From the NCBI RefSeq assembly GCF_000372725.1, contig NW_005199363.1:126501-190500 (forward strand): a stretch of DNA of 64,000 nt, read 5' to 3'. The notes beneath the pieces are model-generated. The model ran no database searches. It worked only from the letters and a program-made list of their open reading frames with translations, and was not told where the DNA came from. Numbering within the stretch: position 1 is the first letter of the stretch; every line of letters starts with the position of its first letter. The stretch is from Emiliania huxleyi CCMP1516. Taxonomy: Eukaryota; Haptophyta; Isochrysidales; Noelaerhabdaceae. A program made the translations under genes and the position numbers. Of the stretch, positions 21,260 through 31,002 are shown one piece after another.

Positions 21260-23107
21260 ATGACGCGCGACGCGGCCGACCCCGACGCGCGGCACGCTCG
21301 CGGCATGCACGCGGAGGGCGACGACTGGTCCAAGCTCCCAAACTCGCAGCGCAAGGATCGGCCGCTCTCGTCGGCGCAGCTCAAGGAGCTGGCAGCAAAG
21401 TCGAACGGGAAGGGATTTGTGGCGCTCGCGGGAAACTGCTCCCTTATCCTCGCCACCGGCGGCGCCATCATGCTCACCGACGGCGTGCTTGTGCCGGCGC
21501 TGTGGCGGCAGGCGTGGCCGCCGCTCCTGCTGCTGCTGCTGCTGCTCTGGCAAGGCTTCCTGCTGTCCGCGCTCGGCTTCGCCGCGCAGCACGAGTGCCT
21601 TCACTACACCGCCTTCCGCACAAAGTCGCTCAACAGCCTCGTCGGCCGGCTTGTCTCGGTCCCGTCCTTTGCCTTTTTCCTGCACGAGCAGGCGATGCAC
21701 AAGGAGCACCACACGTACACGCAGGACTTGGAGAGGGACCCGGAACTGGTCGCCGAGGTGGCGGGCTGCACCTACTCGGGCGCCGCCTCCGGGCTCCCCG
21801 ACGGAGTCGACCTCGCCGCCGTGGCTGCCGCAGGGCGAGACGCTTCCTAGATGCGCCGCGGTTCTCACCACACCTCCCAGCCGCCTCCCAGACAGCGCCG
21901 CGGGGGGAGAGACGCCTCGAGCGCGCGCCGGGGGGGGGGGGGGGGGGGCGGCCGATGTCTGACGTCCACCGCACACCCCGCACCGCACCGGAGGGCGAAG
22001 GGGTTCGTCTCCGCGAGAGTGCTGTCTGCGACGGCTCTCGCAGGAGAAACGGCTTCAAGAAGGTTCCGCTCTCGCGCGCGCAGTACTTTGAGCGCTTCAC
22101 CTGCCTGTCGGGCTACACCTCCTCCAAGCTGAAGAAGTTTTGGCACTGCGGCCGCGGCGTGCCGGTCTTAGCATGTCTCTCCCCCCGCCAACTCTTCAGT
22201 CTCAATCACGAGCCGACTACTAACCCTAACCCGAACCCTAACCCGAACCCTGACCCTGACCCTGACCCTAACCCTAACCCTAACCCGAACCCGAACCCTG
22301 ACCCTGACCCTGACCCTAACCCTAACCCTGACCCTAACCCTGACCCTAACCCTAACCCTGACCCTGACCCTAACCCTAACCTGACCCTAACCCTGACGCC
22401 AGGTCGACTACTCGTCCGACGGCTGGCTGCTCAAGCACTGCCCGCCAGGCGCGACACTCGCGGCCTCTCCCCACATCTCCCCACATCTCCCCATATCTCC
22501 CCATATCTCCCCGTATCTCCCGCCAGGCGCGCGACTCACGGCTTCGCTGCAGTACGAGGCGCGCGTGCAGGCCGGAGGCACGCTGGCGCTGCTCCTGCTC
22601 TGGCTCGCCGCGCTCGGCTGGCGCTCGCTGCTGCTGACTTGGCTGCTCCCCGCCTACCTCGGCCCGCCGCTCCTCTACTTCGTCCAGATGCACGAGCATG
22701 CCGCTTGCGCGCTCGACCCGGACGGCCTCTCCAACACGCGCACGACGCTCACCTCGCCGCTGATCAACTTTGTGATGTGGAACATGAGCTACCACGCCGA
22801 GCACCACCTGTACACCATCCTCCCCTTCCACGCCCTCCCGCGCGCGCACGCCCTCCTCAAGCAGAACCTCGTCAACCTCTCTGAGGGCGGACACCTGTCG
22901 GTGCACAGGCAGGTGCTCGGCTCGTGGATCCTAGACACCTCCTAGACACCTCCTAGACACCTCCTAGACACCTCCTAGACACCTCCTAGACACTTCCTAG
23001 ACATTTCTCCGCAGGTGCTCGGCTCGTGGATCCGCGAGCAGCACGACGCCATCGTCAAGGCGGCGAAGAGCGGCGCGGCGGGCAAGGAGAACGAGAAGAG
23101 CGACTAG
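21260..23107 (+). CDS. Membrane fatty-acid desaturase (HxxHH family)
   Basis: Exons: 21260-21834, 22044-22164, 22403-22448, 22527-22912, 23015-23107 (406 codons plus stop). Histidine boxes are HECLH, HKEHH and HAEHH. This is the pattern of the FA_desaturase superfamily covering acyl-lipid, sphingolipid and carotenoid-type enzymes. A Leu-rich membrane helix precedes box 1, and LALLLLWLAALGWRSLLLTW and LLPAYLGPPLLYFVQM precede box 3. The start is ATG 21260; the frame opens 8 codons earlier only at TTG. Introns: 21835-22043 (GC), 22165-22402 (GT, packed with telomere-like repeats), 22449-22526 (GC), 22913-23014 (GT, starting with a 20-bp copy of the next exon). The C-terminus is Lys/Glu-rich. 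Exact substrate unknown. Confidence 0.85.
22220..22396 (+). repeat. Telomere-like repeat inside an intron
   Basis: About 29 hexamers of ccctaa and its variants ccctga and cccgaa, in runs. It fills most of desaturase intron 22165-22402. Its two flanks share cgactact (22214-22221 and 22405-22412). CCCTAA is the complement of the common TTAGGG telomere repeat. Confidence 0.9.
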
Positions 23108-24194
23108 CGCTTTTGCGGGCGTCCCCACGCAGTGCCCAGTGCGGTGTACCTTTCCCCCTTGTGTTCTTGTCATTGTGCACATGCACAGTGCTTACGTTTG
23201 GGCTACGGGGTGTAGTAGGGTAGTAGCATGTATCATGTATGTGTACCAAGGTATGTGTGTGTGCGACGTGGTATCTTAGGAGCGAGGTGGTCAGCTCTTG
23301 CCAGGTGTATCATTCTCATCTGTCATCGCAGCAAACTCGCCCAGTGGCCGCAAACGACACTTTCCACCCGGCGCTGGCACACACCCCAAAGCCCGCCGTG
23401 TACCGCGTACCGCACGGCTTTAAAGCCGAGATTCTCTCTGACACTCTGACTCTCCAGTGACTCTCTGTGACTGTGTGTTCTCTCTCTCGTCGTCACAGAC
23501 ACAGTCACACACACACACAATACACACACACACCAAATGTTCGTTTCGCACAAAATCCGAGAGTAATGACAAAACAGAGATCGAGAGACTCTCGCTCAGG
23601 ACGGGGAGAGAGAGGGTGACACGCGCGCCGCAATATAGATCCGCACGTCGCACCGGTCGGGCAGGGGGCGCACAGGGCTCCGAGAAACATGTGAAAGCTG
23701 TGTGAAAGAGGACGGGGCGCGGGGGGCTCCCCCTGACAGCGTGGGGCGCAGCCGCACAGTGTACTCTCTCACACGTCTCACTCAAGTGTCAAGATAGACC
23801 ATACATCGAGATCTCTGCGGGACACCAGTAGATTTGTTGAGTGGAGATCGTAGATGCCGATCAGAGATCTTCCACACACAGCATCTCTCACCAAACTCAG
23901 AGATCTTTAACTTAAGATAGAGATCTTGAGCTGCCGCCATCGGCACCTCGAGATCTCAGGCCGGAGACGGAGATGTTGACTTCGCGCCAAAGGCGCCTCG
24001 AGAATCGTGTGGCCGACTGGAGATTGCAAAATGGCGCGAAAAGAGGGTGGAGATCCGCTTGAAGGTGTGAAAGGAAAAGAGCATCCCCTTGGAAGGACAT
24101 CGATCCCCCCCTGACACGCCTCCCCCACGAGATTGGAGATTGGAGATCGGAGATAAGATCGGAGAACGCGCCTCCTTGTTATGAGCGCGCCGCG
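23108..24194. other. Intergenic with a GAGATC-rich block
   Basis: Includes a CA/TG-rich part (23490-23540). From 23805 to 24170 it holds a dozen copies of gagatc or close variants (gagatct, gagattg, gagatcg) spaced irregularly, followed by the unknown ORF at 24195. No gene was recognised. Confidence 0.5.
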
Positions 24195-24578
24195 ATGGAG
24201 CTCACCTCGTTAGTCTCTGGCATGACCGAGTTCGCCGCGAACCTGTATCCTCTAAAGACCGAGGAGGAGCTCGTGGCGCTCCTGAGCGGCATGCACCACT
24301 TCCCACCTGGCGTGCCTGAGCGTGCCCGTCGCGTCCATGAGCGGCTGCCCGCCGGGTCGGCACTCTGCTCCTCTGACGTCGGCGTGCTGATTGACTGGCT
24401 CGACACGGAGGGAGGCCTTGACGGGTTGTACAAGCATCTCGCGCACACCAAGGAGGACCTCTACATTTCGTTCCGAGCACCAACACGGAGGCCGCGGAGC
24501 AGGCGTGTCGAGCCGCCCTCTCGCCCTGCACGCGTTGCCCCCTTGTCACATGTACAACATGCACTCAAATCCGCCTGA
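24195..24578 (+). CDS. Hypothetical protein
   Basis: 127 codons from ATG 24195. The first ~90 residues look protein-like (VSGMTEFAANLYPLKTEEEL; DVGVLIDWLDTEGGLDGLYK). The last ~30 are Arg/Pro-rich and may be read-through of an intron starting near 24470. No family was recognised. It could be the 5' exon of the YccV-like gene that follows 160 bp later, but the frames do not join without an unidentified intron. Confidence 0.4.
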   Translation: MELTSLVSGMTEFAANLYPLKTEEELVALLSGMHHFPPGVPERARRVHERLPAGSALCSSDVGVLIDWLDTEGGLDGLYKHLAHTKEDLYISFRAPTRRPRSRRVEPPSRPARVAPLSHVQHALKSA

Positions 24579-24738
24579 TAGGCCTTCGTCTTTCTCGCTC
24601 GCTCGAAGCACATTTTCCGCCAAAAGGTCCTCCCCCCCCCCCTACCCCCCCCCCCCCCCTCTCCCTTACACAAAATTATTTGTTGATGGCAGCGCGACCG
24701 TTTCCGTTGGCGCTCTGTCTACTCATCGGCATCTGGCA

Positions 24739-25560
24739 ATGTGCGTCACGCGGGCCACCTACAGCGCTCTGCTCAAGGCGCTACGCGCCCAGAGCCGCGC
24801 GCTCGATTTCTCAACAGATTGGCCCAAGCGTGCAGGACTACGAGGAATGGCAGCGGCTGGCAACCAGCTGGTGAAGGCAAACTCGCTCGTTGGTCAGGAC
24901 GCGCCATCCTCCTTCACAGAGATCTGTCTCGAATGGGAGCAGCTGCTGCAGGCCCGACCAGTGTCCAGCCTGCTCCGACCGCTCTTCTTCGCGCAATCGG
25001 GCGACCAGGCACGGCTCCTGCTCGCGGGATACCCGGCCCTCTCCTCCGCCATCTTCCAGGCGGTTGGAGACCGCATCGATCAGGCCCTCGCAGCACTTCG
25101 CATTTCTTCCCTCTTCGACGCGGTGGTGGCACACACGGCGAGCGAGGCACCCGCACGCAAGCGGAGGCCGGAAGGGCTGCTCTTTGCCTGCGGCGATGTC
25201 TGCCTGCACCGCTTCTTCGGCCGGTGCGTGGTCGTCGGCTGGGATGAGACATGCCAGCGGGCCGGCGCGTGGGACCTCGGCCAGGGGCTGAGAGAGGTGC
25301 GGAGGTTTGGGCGTGCGCAGCCCTTCTACACGGTGCTCCTAGAGCGGGACCAGGTGGCGCGGTACTGTTCGCAGGAGAACCTCGCGCTGCTCACGGAAGC
25401 CAAGGTCTTTGCACACCCACAGGCCGCCTTCTACTTTGCCTCGGCGCGCGGGTTTGTGCCGAGCGAGGCGCTCACCTTTGTGTACCCGGATGACCGCGAC
25501 CTGAGCGCGGCGCCAGAGCGGCGGGACTATAGGACCCTGCGCGAGGCCCTCGATGGGTAG
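24739..25560 (+). CDS. YccV/HspQ-like (hemimethylated-DNA-binding domain) protein
   Basis: 273 codons. The C-terminal ~130 residues match the YccV/HspQ beta-barrel: GDVCLHRFFGRCVVVGWDET, then QPFYTVLLERDQVARYCSQEN, then HPQAAFYFASARGFVPSEAL. In plants and animals this domain follows F-box or UVR-type regions; in bacteria it is HspQ. The N-terminal helical part begins RATYSALLKALRAQSRALDF. Start chosen at ATG 24739; the frame is open further upstream, and an overlapping frame from 24680 has a leader-like start (FPLALCLLIGIWQCAS) that fails at a stop at 24872-24874. A plastid or ER leader via another exon is possible. Function in this lineage unknown. Confidence 0.7.
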   Translation: MCVTRATYSALLKALRAQSRALDFSTDWPKRAGLRGMAAAGNQLVKANSLVGQDAPSSFTEICLEWEQLLQARPVSSLLRPLFFAQSGDQARLLLAGYPALSSAIFQAVGDRIDQALAALRISSLFDAVVAHTASEAPARKRRPEGLLFACGDVCLHRFFGRCVVVGWDETCQRAGAWDLGQGLREVRRFGRAQPFYTVLLERDQVARYCSQENLALLTEAKVFAHPQAAFYFASARGFVPSEALTFVYPDDRDLSAAPERRDYRTLREALDG

Positions 25561-26225
25561 AAGCCAGATCCGCGGGCGACCACCACGGACTTGAGTCTTC
25601 CTATAAGAATTCAACAACCAAAGACTCTCTAGCCCCTTCAGAATTTTACAACAAAACTCCGCACGACATTAAGAACTGAAGATAGTGGTCGAGTGGTTCT
25701 TTTGACCTTTTCGCACGGCCACGGGCGCGGCGGACGTGTTCTTTTACACATCTCCTGGTAGAGGTGGTTCGACCCCACGGCCCACGCGCCACGAGCCCCA
25801 CGCAAAACCAGATGTATGTCCATGTGTGAGAGAGATTTTTTAGCAATACCAAACAACTCTAACACTCACACATCATTTGGGGCCTGGAGCCCTGTTCACG
25901 CGCGCGCAAGACGTGCAGACAGGGTTGCCTTTTGTTTTTCCATGTGTCGTACGTTCCCCCACAAAGCACCCTGATTTCTCTCGAGAATTTTACAACCGAA
26001 CGCAGCCGCAGCAGGCTGTCGCGGCCTTGGCACATTGGCACACGCCTTCCCTCCTCTGTGATCATCGGTGGTCCTGCCCACTAAAAAAGAAAAGAAAGAA
26101 AACAGGCAACCTACAGGCAGTGCAACTCCGGCCGAAAAATTCTTTTTGGTTTCCGGCCATTGCGCTCGTCGTAAGGAGCACGCCGCGTCCCGTGCCCCCG
26201 AGTTCATTTTATTAAGGAGCACGCC
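25561..26225. other. Intergenic with short shared motifs
   Basis: Two copies of agaattttacaac (about 25641 and 25983); a third lies near 57591 upstream of unrelated ORFs. The motif ttggtattgctaaaaaatct occurs in reverse at about 25830-25853, as at 12753. An A/G-rich tract (26083-26103) resembles the tract in the 52103-52178 repeat. No gene was recognised. Confidence 0.45.
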
Positions 26226-27772
26226 ATGACGATCGAGATGGCGGGCTACATCCGCAAGACGCACGCGGGCGGCGCGTACACGGAGGCTCGCTCGGTCAAG
26301 CGCTGGCTGCTCTCCGATGGCTTCCAGGTGCGCTACAGCAAGTCGCCCAGCGGCACGCAGACGGGAAAGTTTGATCTGCGAAACGTGGAGGAGCTGCGGA
26401 TGGTGTCGCGGGGCGACGCGCCGGGCGTGCGCGTCAAGGTGCGCGACCGCGGCAACAAGCTCCTCGAGATCCACTTCCTCACCTCAGGGCCGCGCTGGAT
26501 CGAGTACTGGGCCTCGGCCGTCGCAGAGTCGGCGCTCGATGACGAGCTCCGGCAGTGGCGCAGGGCGGAAATGACGGCGCAGCTGGACAGCACGTACGCG
26601 GACCAGGCGGGTCTGAAGGCCAAGGGCGCCGGCACCACCGACGACCTCCTCTTCTCGCCGCGCGAGCGGGCCGGAGCCGCCGAAGCCTCGCAGCCGCCGC
26701 CTCGCGCCGTGGCGCCGCTGAACCACTCGACGGCCGAGTCGACGGCTTCGACGGCGGAGGGGGTGCCGGCGGCGGCGGACGGGGACGACGACGACGACGT
26801 CTTCATCGTGACGGTGCCTCCCCTCTCGAAGCCCGGCGACAAGCTGCGAGCCACCGACCAGTACGGCTCGAGGATGATCCTTGTCGTGCCGCCCGGTGAG
26901 AAGGAGGAGGGAGGGGCGGGAGGGAGAGAGGGGGAGAGGCACCACGAGGGGAGGGTCGAGGAGGGCCCAAGAGACCGCCTCGAGACGCCGCCTCGAGACG
27001 TGCCGGCTCATCTCCCCCCTGACCCCTCCTCCCGCGCCCTCTCCAGGAGCCAGCCCGGGCACCACCCTCGAGTACGTCAAGCCCAAGGCAACCTCTGCGG
27101 GGGCGGCTACTCCTGCCTCCGCCCCCGCCGCCTCGTATGCCGCCGGCGCGCCGTCGCCAAGCAGCGGCGGTGGCGCGGCGGCGAGCGGCGGCCCGTCCTA
27201 CCGAAACAGCTCCGCCCCGCTGCTTGGCGACGACGACGAGGAGGGGCCGGCGGGCTGGCTGGGGAGTGTTCTGGCAAAGTGCTTGCCGCGCTGCTTGCCG
27301 GCCGACGGGGGCAGGGCGCGAAAGTACGAGGATGCGATGGCGCGGGGAGAGTACCAGACCGCTGCCGGACTGGTGCGTTGCGGGCGGCGAGAGTGTGGCT
27401 GGGGGAGCGTTGCTTGAAGTGCCGGCCGACCTTGTGCGCAGGCGAGTTCGGAGGAGGAGTCGCGCAGGGTTGGGCAGGCGAAGGACCAGACCGCGGCCTT
27501 CGTCGCCGCGATCCGGAGCTACGACTGGGAGGCGGCCAAGCGGCTGGCCCGCTCACAGCAGGCCTGAGGAGGGCCTCGAGGGCCCGAGAGTGGTCAGCAG
27601 AGGAGTGATGGTCGGTCAGTGTGAATAGGAGAAGGAGGACCTCGAGGACTCGATCGTCCGTGTCAACTACCTCAACTTCTACATCGACAGACACGAGACG
27701 GGGGCGGCGCTCGAGCTCGCGATCACCGAGGCCGAGGTGGCGAGAATCCACGCCGCGGCGGCCGCCTCCTAG
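26226..27772 (+). CDS. PH-like domain protein, four exons
   Basis: Exons: 26226-26895, 27047-27372, 27442-27561, 27629-27772 (419 codons plus stop). Residues ~5-105 have a pleckstrin-homology-like layout: GYIRKTHAGGAYTEARSVKRW, strands, then a C-terminal helix WIEYWASAVAESALDDEL. A second short beta motif, VTVPPLSKPGDKL then VPPGASPGTTLEYV, is created across the first intron and resembles the short Pro/Gly 'VPPG' repeats of protist proteins. The tail is helical (YLNFYIDRHETGAALELAI). PH domains bind phosphoinositides or proteins; here that is inference. The third intron (27562-27628) is GC-AG and its start is a diverged copy of exon 4 (both contain cctcgagg). Confidence 0.65.
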
Positions 27773-28654
27773 GCCGCCGCACACGCGCTCGGCGAATGCA
27801 CCAGAGTCACCCACGTGGGCCGTGGCGGCACGATCGTGTCTTGTCGCCCTTCTCGTGCTCAGCTCCCGGGAGGCTCGCGGGTCGGCGGCAGCCACAGCGC
27901 GGGTTTCGGCGTTGTGTGGGCCCGTTTATATCACCGCTCTTTATACTCGTTTATTCCCCGACACAAAGAACCCGCTGCGCACAAACCACAATCCACAAAA
28001 GCGGATCGCACGGGCGCGGGGACCTGTGACCTGTGTTCCTTTTTACCCATCTCACAGTAGAGAGGTGTCCGTTCTTATTTATTGTTTTACCCATCTCACA
28101 GTAGAGAGGTGTCCGTTTTTATTTATTTACTAGTGGGGACCCGCGGCGGTACCCTCTCTGTTGTTCGGGCAGTGAGAGACGCAGGATCTGCACGCCAAAG
28201 TGGGCCACTCCGCATTTGCATTTTGGTTTTGGGTTGTCGGAGATCATCCATCAGCACTCATGTCTCATCAGTCAGTCACGTCAGTCAAAGCAGTCGTGGC
28301 ACGTGGAGCAGTCGCTGCATGCAACGGCGCCGCCACACGCTCCGGACGACCCCGACAACCGACACACCACGCACAAGGGAGGCTATCGCGCACGATCGGG
28401 CATCGCGCCGCAAACAACTCGCCGCACAGATGGGGGGGGGGCAGAATCCCACACACACCGGAGCAGCACAGACACCTTACACGTCAGCGCTCGCTCGATG
28501 TGGCCGGCGCTCTCCCCTCGGTCCTATCTCGCCTTTTCAACGGCGGCGTGCGGCCACGCGCCGCGCCGAGCCGGTCTCGGCGGGAGACCTCGGAGCCGCA
28601 CGCGATGCGGGCATGCGCGATGGCTCCGTTGGCTCCGTGCCTAAGGCAGATCGA
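27773..28654. other. Intergenic with a repeated 3' element
   Basis: Holds the tandem pair of the 42-bp repeat (28038-28127). 28140-28650 has no convincing gene. Confidence 0.45.
28038..28127 (+). repeat. Tandem pair of a 42-bp repeat; third copy at 59416
   Basis: Two near-identical copies (28038-28081, 28086-28127) of ttacccatctcacagtagag followed by aggtgtccgt and a T/A-rich end. A third copy is at 59416-59465. The similarity extends about 70 bp upstream of both loci (acaaagaacc, gatcgcacggg, ggacct). It is probably a mobile or duplicated element; its AT-rich end could supply a polyadenylation site. Confidence 0.8.
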
Positions 28655-29362
28655 TTAGGGTGTGAGCTGCGGCAGCCACCGTTTCTGTACCCGCTCGATC
28701 ACGTGCAGGCCGTCGGAGGCCGCGCTGGATGGCCCAGGGCCGGCGGCGGTGAAGGCGTCCGTCGATGAAGGGATGTCGTCGAGGGAGCCATCGTCCTCCG
28801 CGGCAGGTGCACCGGTCCAGTTGTCGGAGTTCGAGATCGCAGTCGACTTGGAGAGTGTGTTCGGCCCGTTGACGAACTCACGGAATGTGAGCGACTTGGT
28901 GCACGCTGGGTCGAGCATCATGACTCGCACCTCATCCTGGGCGAGGTCCTCGCCCAGGGACCAGCTGTTGGCGTCGCCGTTTTGATCGAGCTGCATCCAC
29001 TGCATGGTTTCGTAGTCAAGCGTAAACGCCCAGGAGTTGGTGCCTGGGTGACTTGCTGATGAGAGCGCCTTCCAGGCGGGTAGTCGTGCCCCTCACCTAC
29101 GGTCATACGGTGGCGTCAGAGGGGGGGAAGGGGCGCGAAGCGTGAACATGGAGGCAAGCAGGTGGTCGGGCTGCACCTGGCCAAAGCCGGCGACCTCGAA
29201 GTTGTCGTAGCTTGTGCGCATATCGCTGAGCGTGAGAGGGACCGGATCGGCAACAGCATGGGCGGCCGCGTCAGCGGCCGGAGAGGCCGGAGAGCCATCC
29301 GACGGAGGCCGGTCGTGCATCGGCGCGTCAGCCGCAGGGGCCGGGGGGGCGGCGGCATCCAT
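28655..29362 (-). CDS. Hypothetical acidic protein, two exons
   Basis: Exon 1 runs from ATG 29362 to about 29098, exon 2 from about 29052 to 28655. The GT-AG intron joins ..PPYDR to TNSWAFTLDYETMQW in phase 1. The N-terminus is Ala/Pro/Asp-rich. The middle reads RTSYDNFEVAGFGQVQPDHL and DQNGDANSWSLGEDLAQDEV. No domain was recognised. It is divergent from the plus-strand gene at 29577 (214 bp apart). Confidence 0.5.
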
Positions 29363-29576
29363 CGCTGCGGGTCGCTGCGGGCCGACGATTGTGGAGGGAT
29401 CGATCGTGGCGGGCGGATTTCGGCTGGGACGTTCTACGGTTAAACCAAGAGCGTCGGCGCCGACACGAGAGACTTATAAGGGTAGATTATTTATTGAATT
29501 TGCTCTCAGCTGCTGCTTTATTCGTTGCGTGTTGTGCCATGTGCCACGCGCGGCGAGCGAGAAAACATAATGCTTA

Positions 29577-30200
29577 ATGGAACGTCGGTGGGTGCGCGCA
29601 CTGTCCCTCTACCACGAGTCTCTAAAACGGCGAAACGGGGCCATGTCCGACTCCGAGGCTTCCATGCCGGGCCTGGAGCCGTTCCACGTGCGTCAGATCC
29701 GGATGGTCGAGCGCGTCCTCGGCCAGAAGGTGTCGCCACGCGACCACGCGATGATTGATTGTCTCGCGGAGCGCATGGAGAGGTACGGTTGGCACTCCGT
29801 CAGCATCAACCCGGTGCCGCTTGGGTATCAGTACATCATCCAGGCCAAGTCTGAGAAGAGGCGGGAGGATGAGGCCAGGCAGCAGGCCGCGCAGGACGCT
29901 GCGCAGCCTCAGCCTACCGCCACTTTCGCCGCACCGCCCGTGGCACCGCCTGCCGCCGCTGCCGCTCCGGCCGCAGCATCGCAGGCACACTCGCAGCACC
30001 AACAGGCGCAGCAACCCCGGCCCAACGAGTCGCCCGAGGGGTGGACGAGGGTCGGGAAGGGCGGCAAGCCGGACAGGTTCACCATGAAGAACTTCGGCCG
30101 CAACCCGCCAAAGTCGGGCAAGCGGAAGCAGGAACACCGCAAGCCCGCACCCATAAGCTACCGGAGGGGGGGTCAGCTGCCGCTGGCTCGGGACCGCTGA
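29577..30200 (+). CDS. Hypothetical hydrophilic protein
   Basis: 207 codons from ATG 29577 (an internal Met at 29643 is an alternative start). N-terminal half: HVRQIRMVERVLGQKVSPRD then LAERMERYGWHSVSINPVPL. The middle is Ala/Gln/Pro-rich. The basic tail is WTRVGKGGKPDRFTMKNFGR. No introns. The 'WTRVGKGGK' tail resembles motifs in some nucleic-acid-binding and retroelement proteins, which is weak evidence. Function unknown. Confidence 0.5.
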   Translation: MERRWVRALSLYHESLKRRNGAMSDSEASMPGLEPFHVRQIRMVERVLGQKVSPRDHAMIDCLAERMERYGWHSVSINPVPLGYQYIIQAKSEKRREDEARQQAAQDAAQPQPTATFAAPPVAPPAAAAAPAAASQAHSQHQQAQQPRPNESPEGWTRVGKGGKPDRFTMKNFGRNPPKSGKRKQEHRKPAPISYRRGGQLPLARDR

Positions 30201-30629
30201 GCGACAGGGGGGTGTAGGTACCCCCCCCCACCTCCACCTGGTCAGACCGTCGACCTAGAGGGGGGTCCCCAGGTGCGTGGGGGGGGTGTTTGAAGATGAC
30301 GCGCATATCACAGCAAACTGTCCCGTGAAGGTTCACGGGGCCTACAGCGGGGAGGAGTGGTTTGTGCCAGCGTCGTGCGAGGGAGTCGGCTCGCGGCTCC
30401 CGGCTCGCTGCTGGGCGACCGTACCGCTCGCTCCTGGCGACCGTACCGCTCCTGGCCCTCTCGGAGTATCTGCTGCCTCACCCTGAGGTTCTCCAGCGAG
30501 AGCGTGCGCCGGATGGGCAGGACTTCCGGCGGAGACCGCGCCGGGCGGCGCAACAACTTCGCTGCAAACATCGGCAGTCTCTGCGCCCGACGACGCTACA
30601 GGCAATTTCCCGCACATTAATCCGTCGCG

Positions 30630-30831
30630 CTTTCCCGTAGGCAAGCACCACGCGCACACCCAGCGCAAGTCGGTTCAGGAAATGCACGACCGTGCCATCG
30701 CGAAGCGGCAGCCGCTGCCGTGGCAGCAGATCGGACTCGTCTCGGTCAGCTTCGTGTCCTTCTGCACGCTCCTCTACCTCTACCTCAACTACCTGGCCGA
30801 GGATGACGACGACCTTGAGGAGTCAGAGTGA
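30630..30831 (+). CDS. Small C-terminal exon of a tail-anchored protein (partial)
   Basis: After an acceptor cccgtag (ending 30640) the frame reads HTQRKSVQEMHDRAIAKRQP, then one membrane helix (IGLVSVSFVSFCTLLYLYLN), then the acidic tail DDDDLEESE and TGA 30829-30831. The layout fits a C-tail membrane anchor. Upstream exons within 30280-30600 could not be joined with confidence. Confidence 0.45.
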
Positions 30832-31002
30832 GTGGCAGCGTCTCGAAGAGTCAGGATCATGAGGAAAACTTCAAGATAGTGCGCGCCTGCCGGTGAGCTG
30901 GCTGTAAGACGACTGTCTCACACAGTAGGAGGTGGAGATATAGATCCGAGTTGAGAGGCGTTCCTGATACCGATTTTTCCACACCGACGAGGTGCACCAA
31001 TG

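Noticed and set aside
22220..22396. A chromosome end
   Set aside because: Unique coding exons of one gene continue on both sides, so this is interstitial.
25740..25790. tRNA-like T-arm (ggttcgacccc)
   Set aside because: Only a 4-bp stem, and no matching acceptor, D-arm or anticodon arm upstream.
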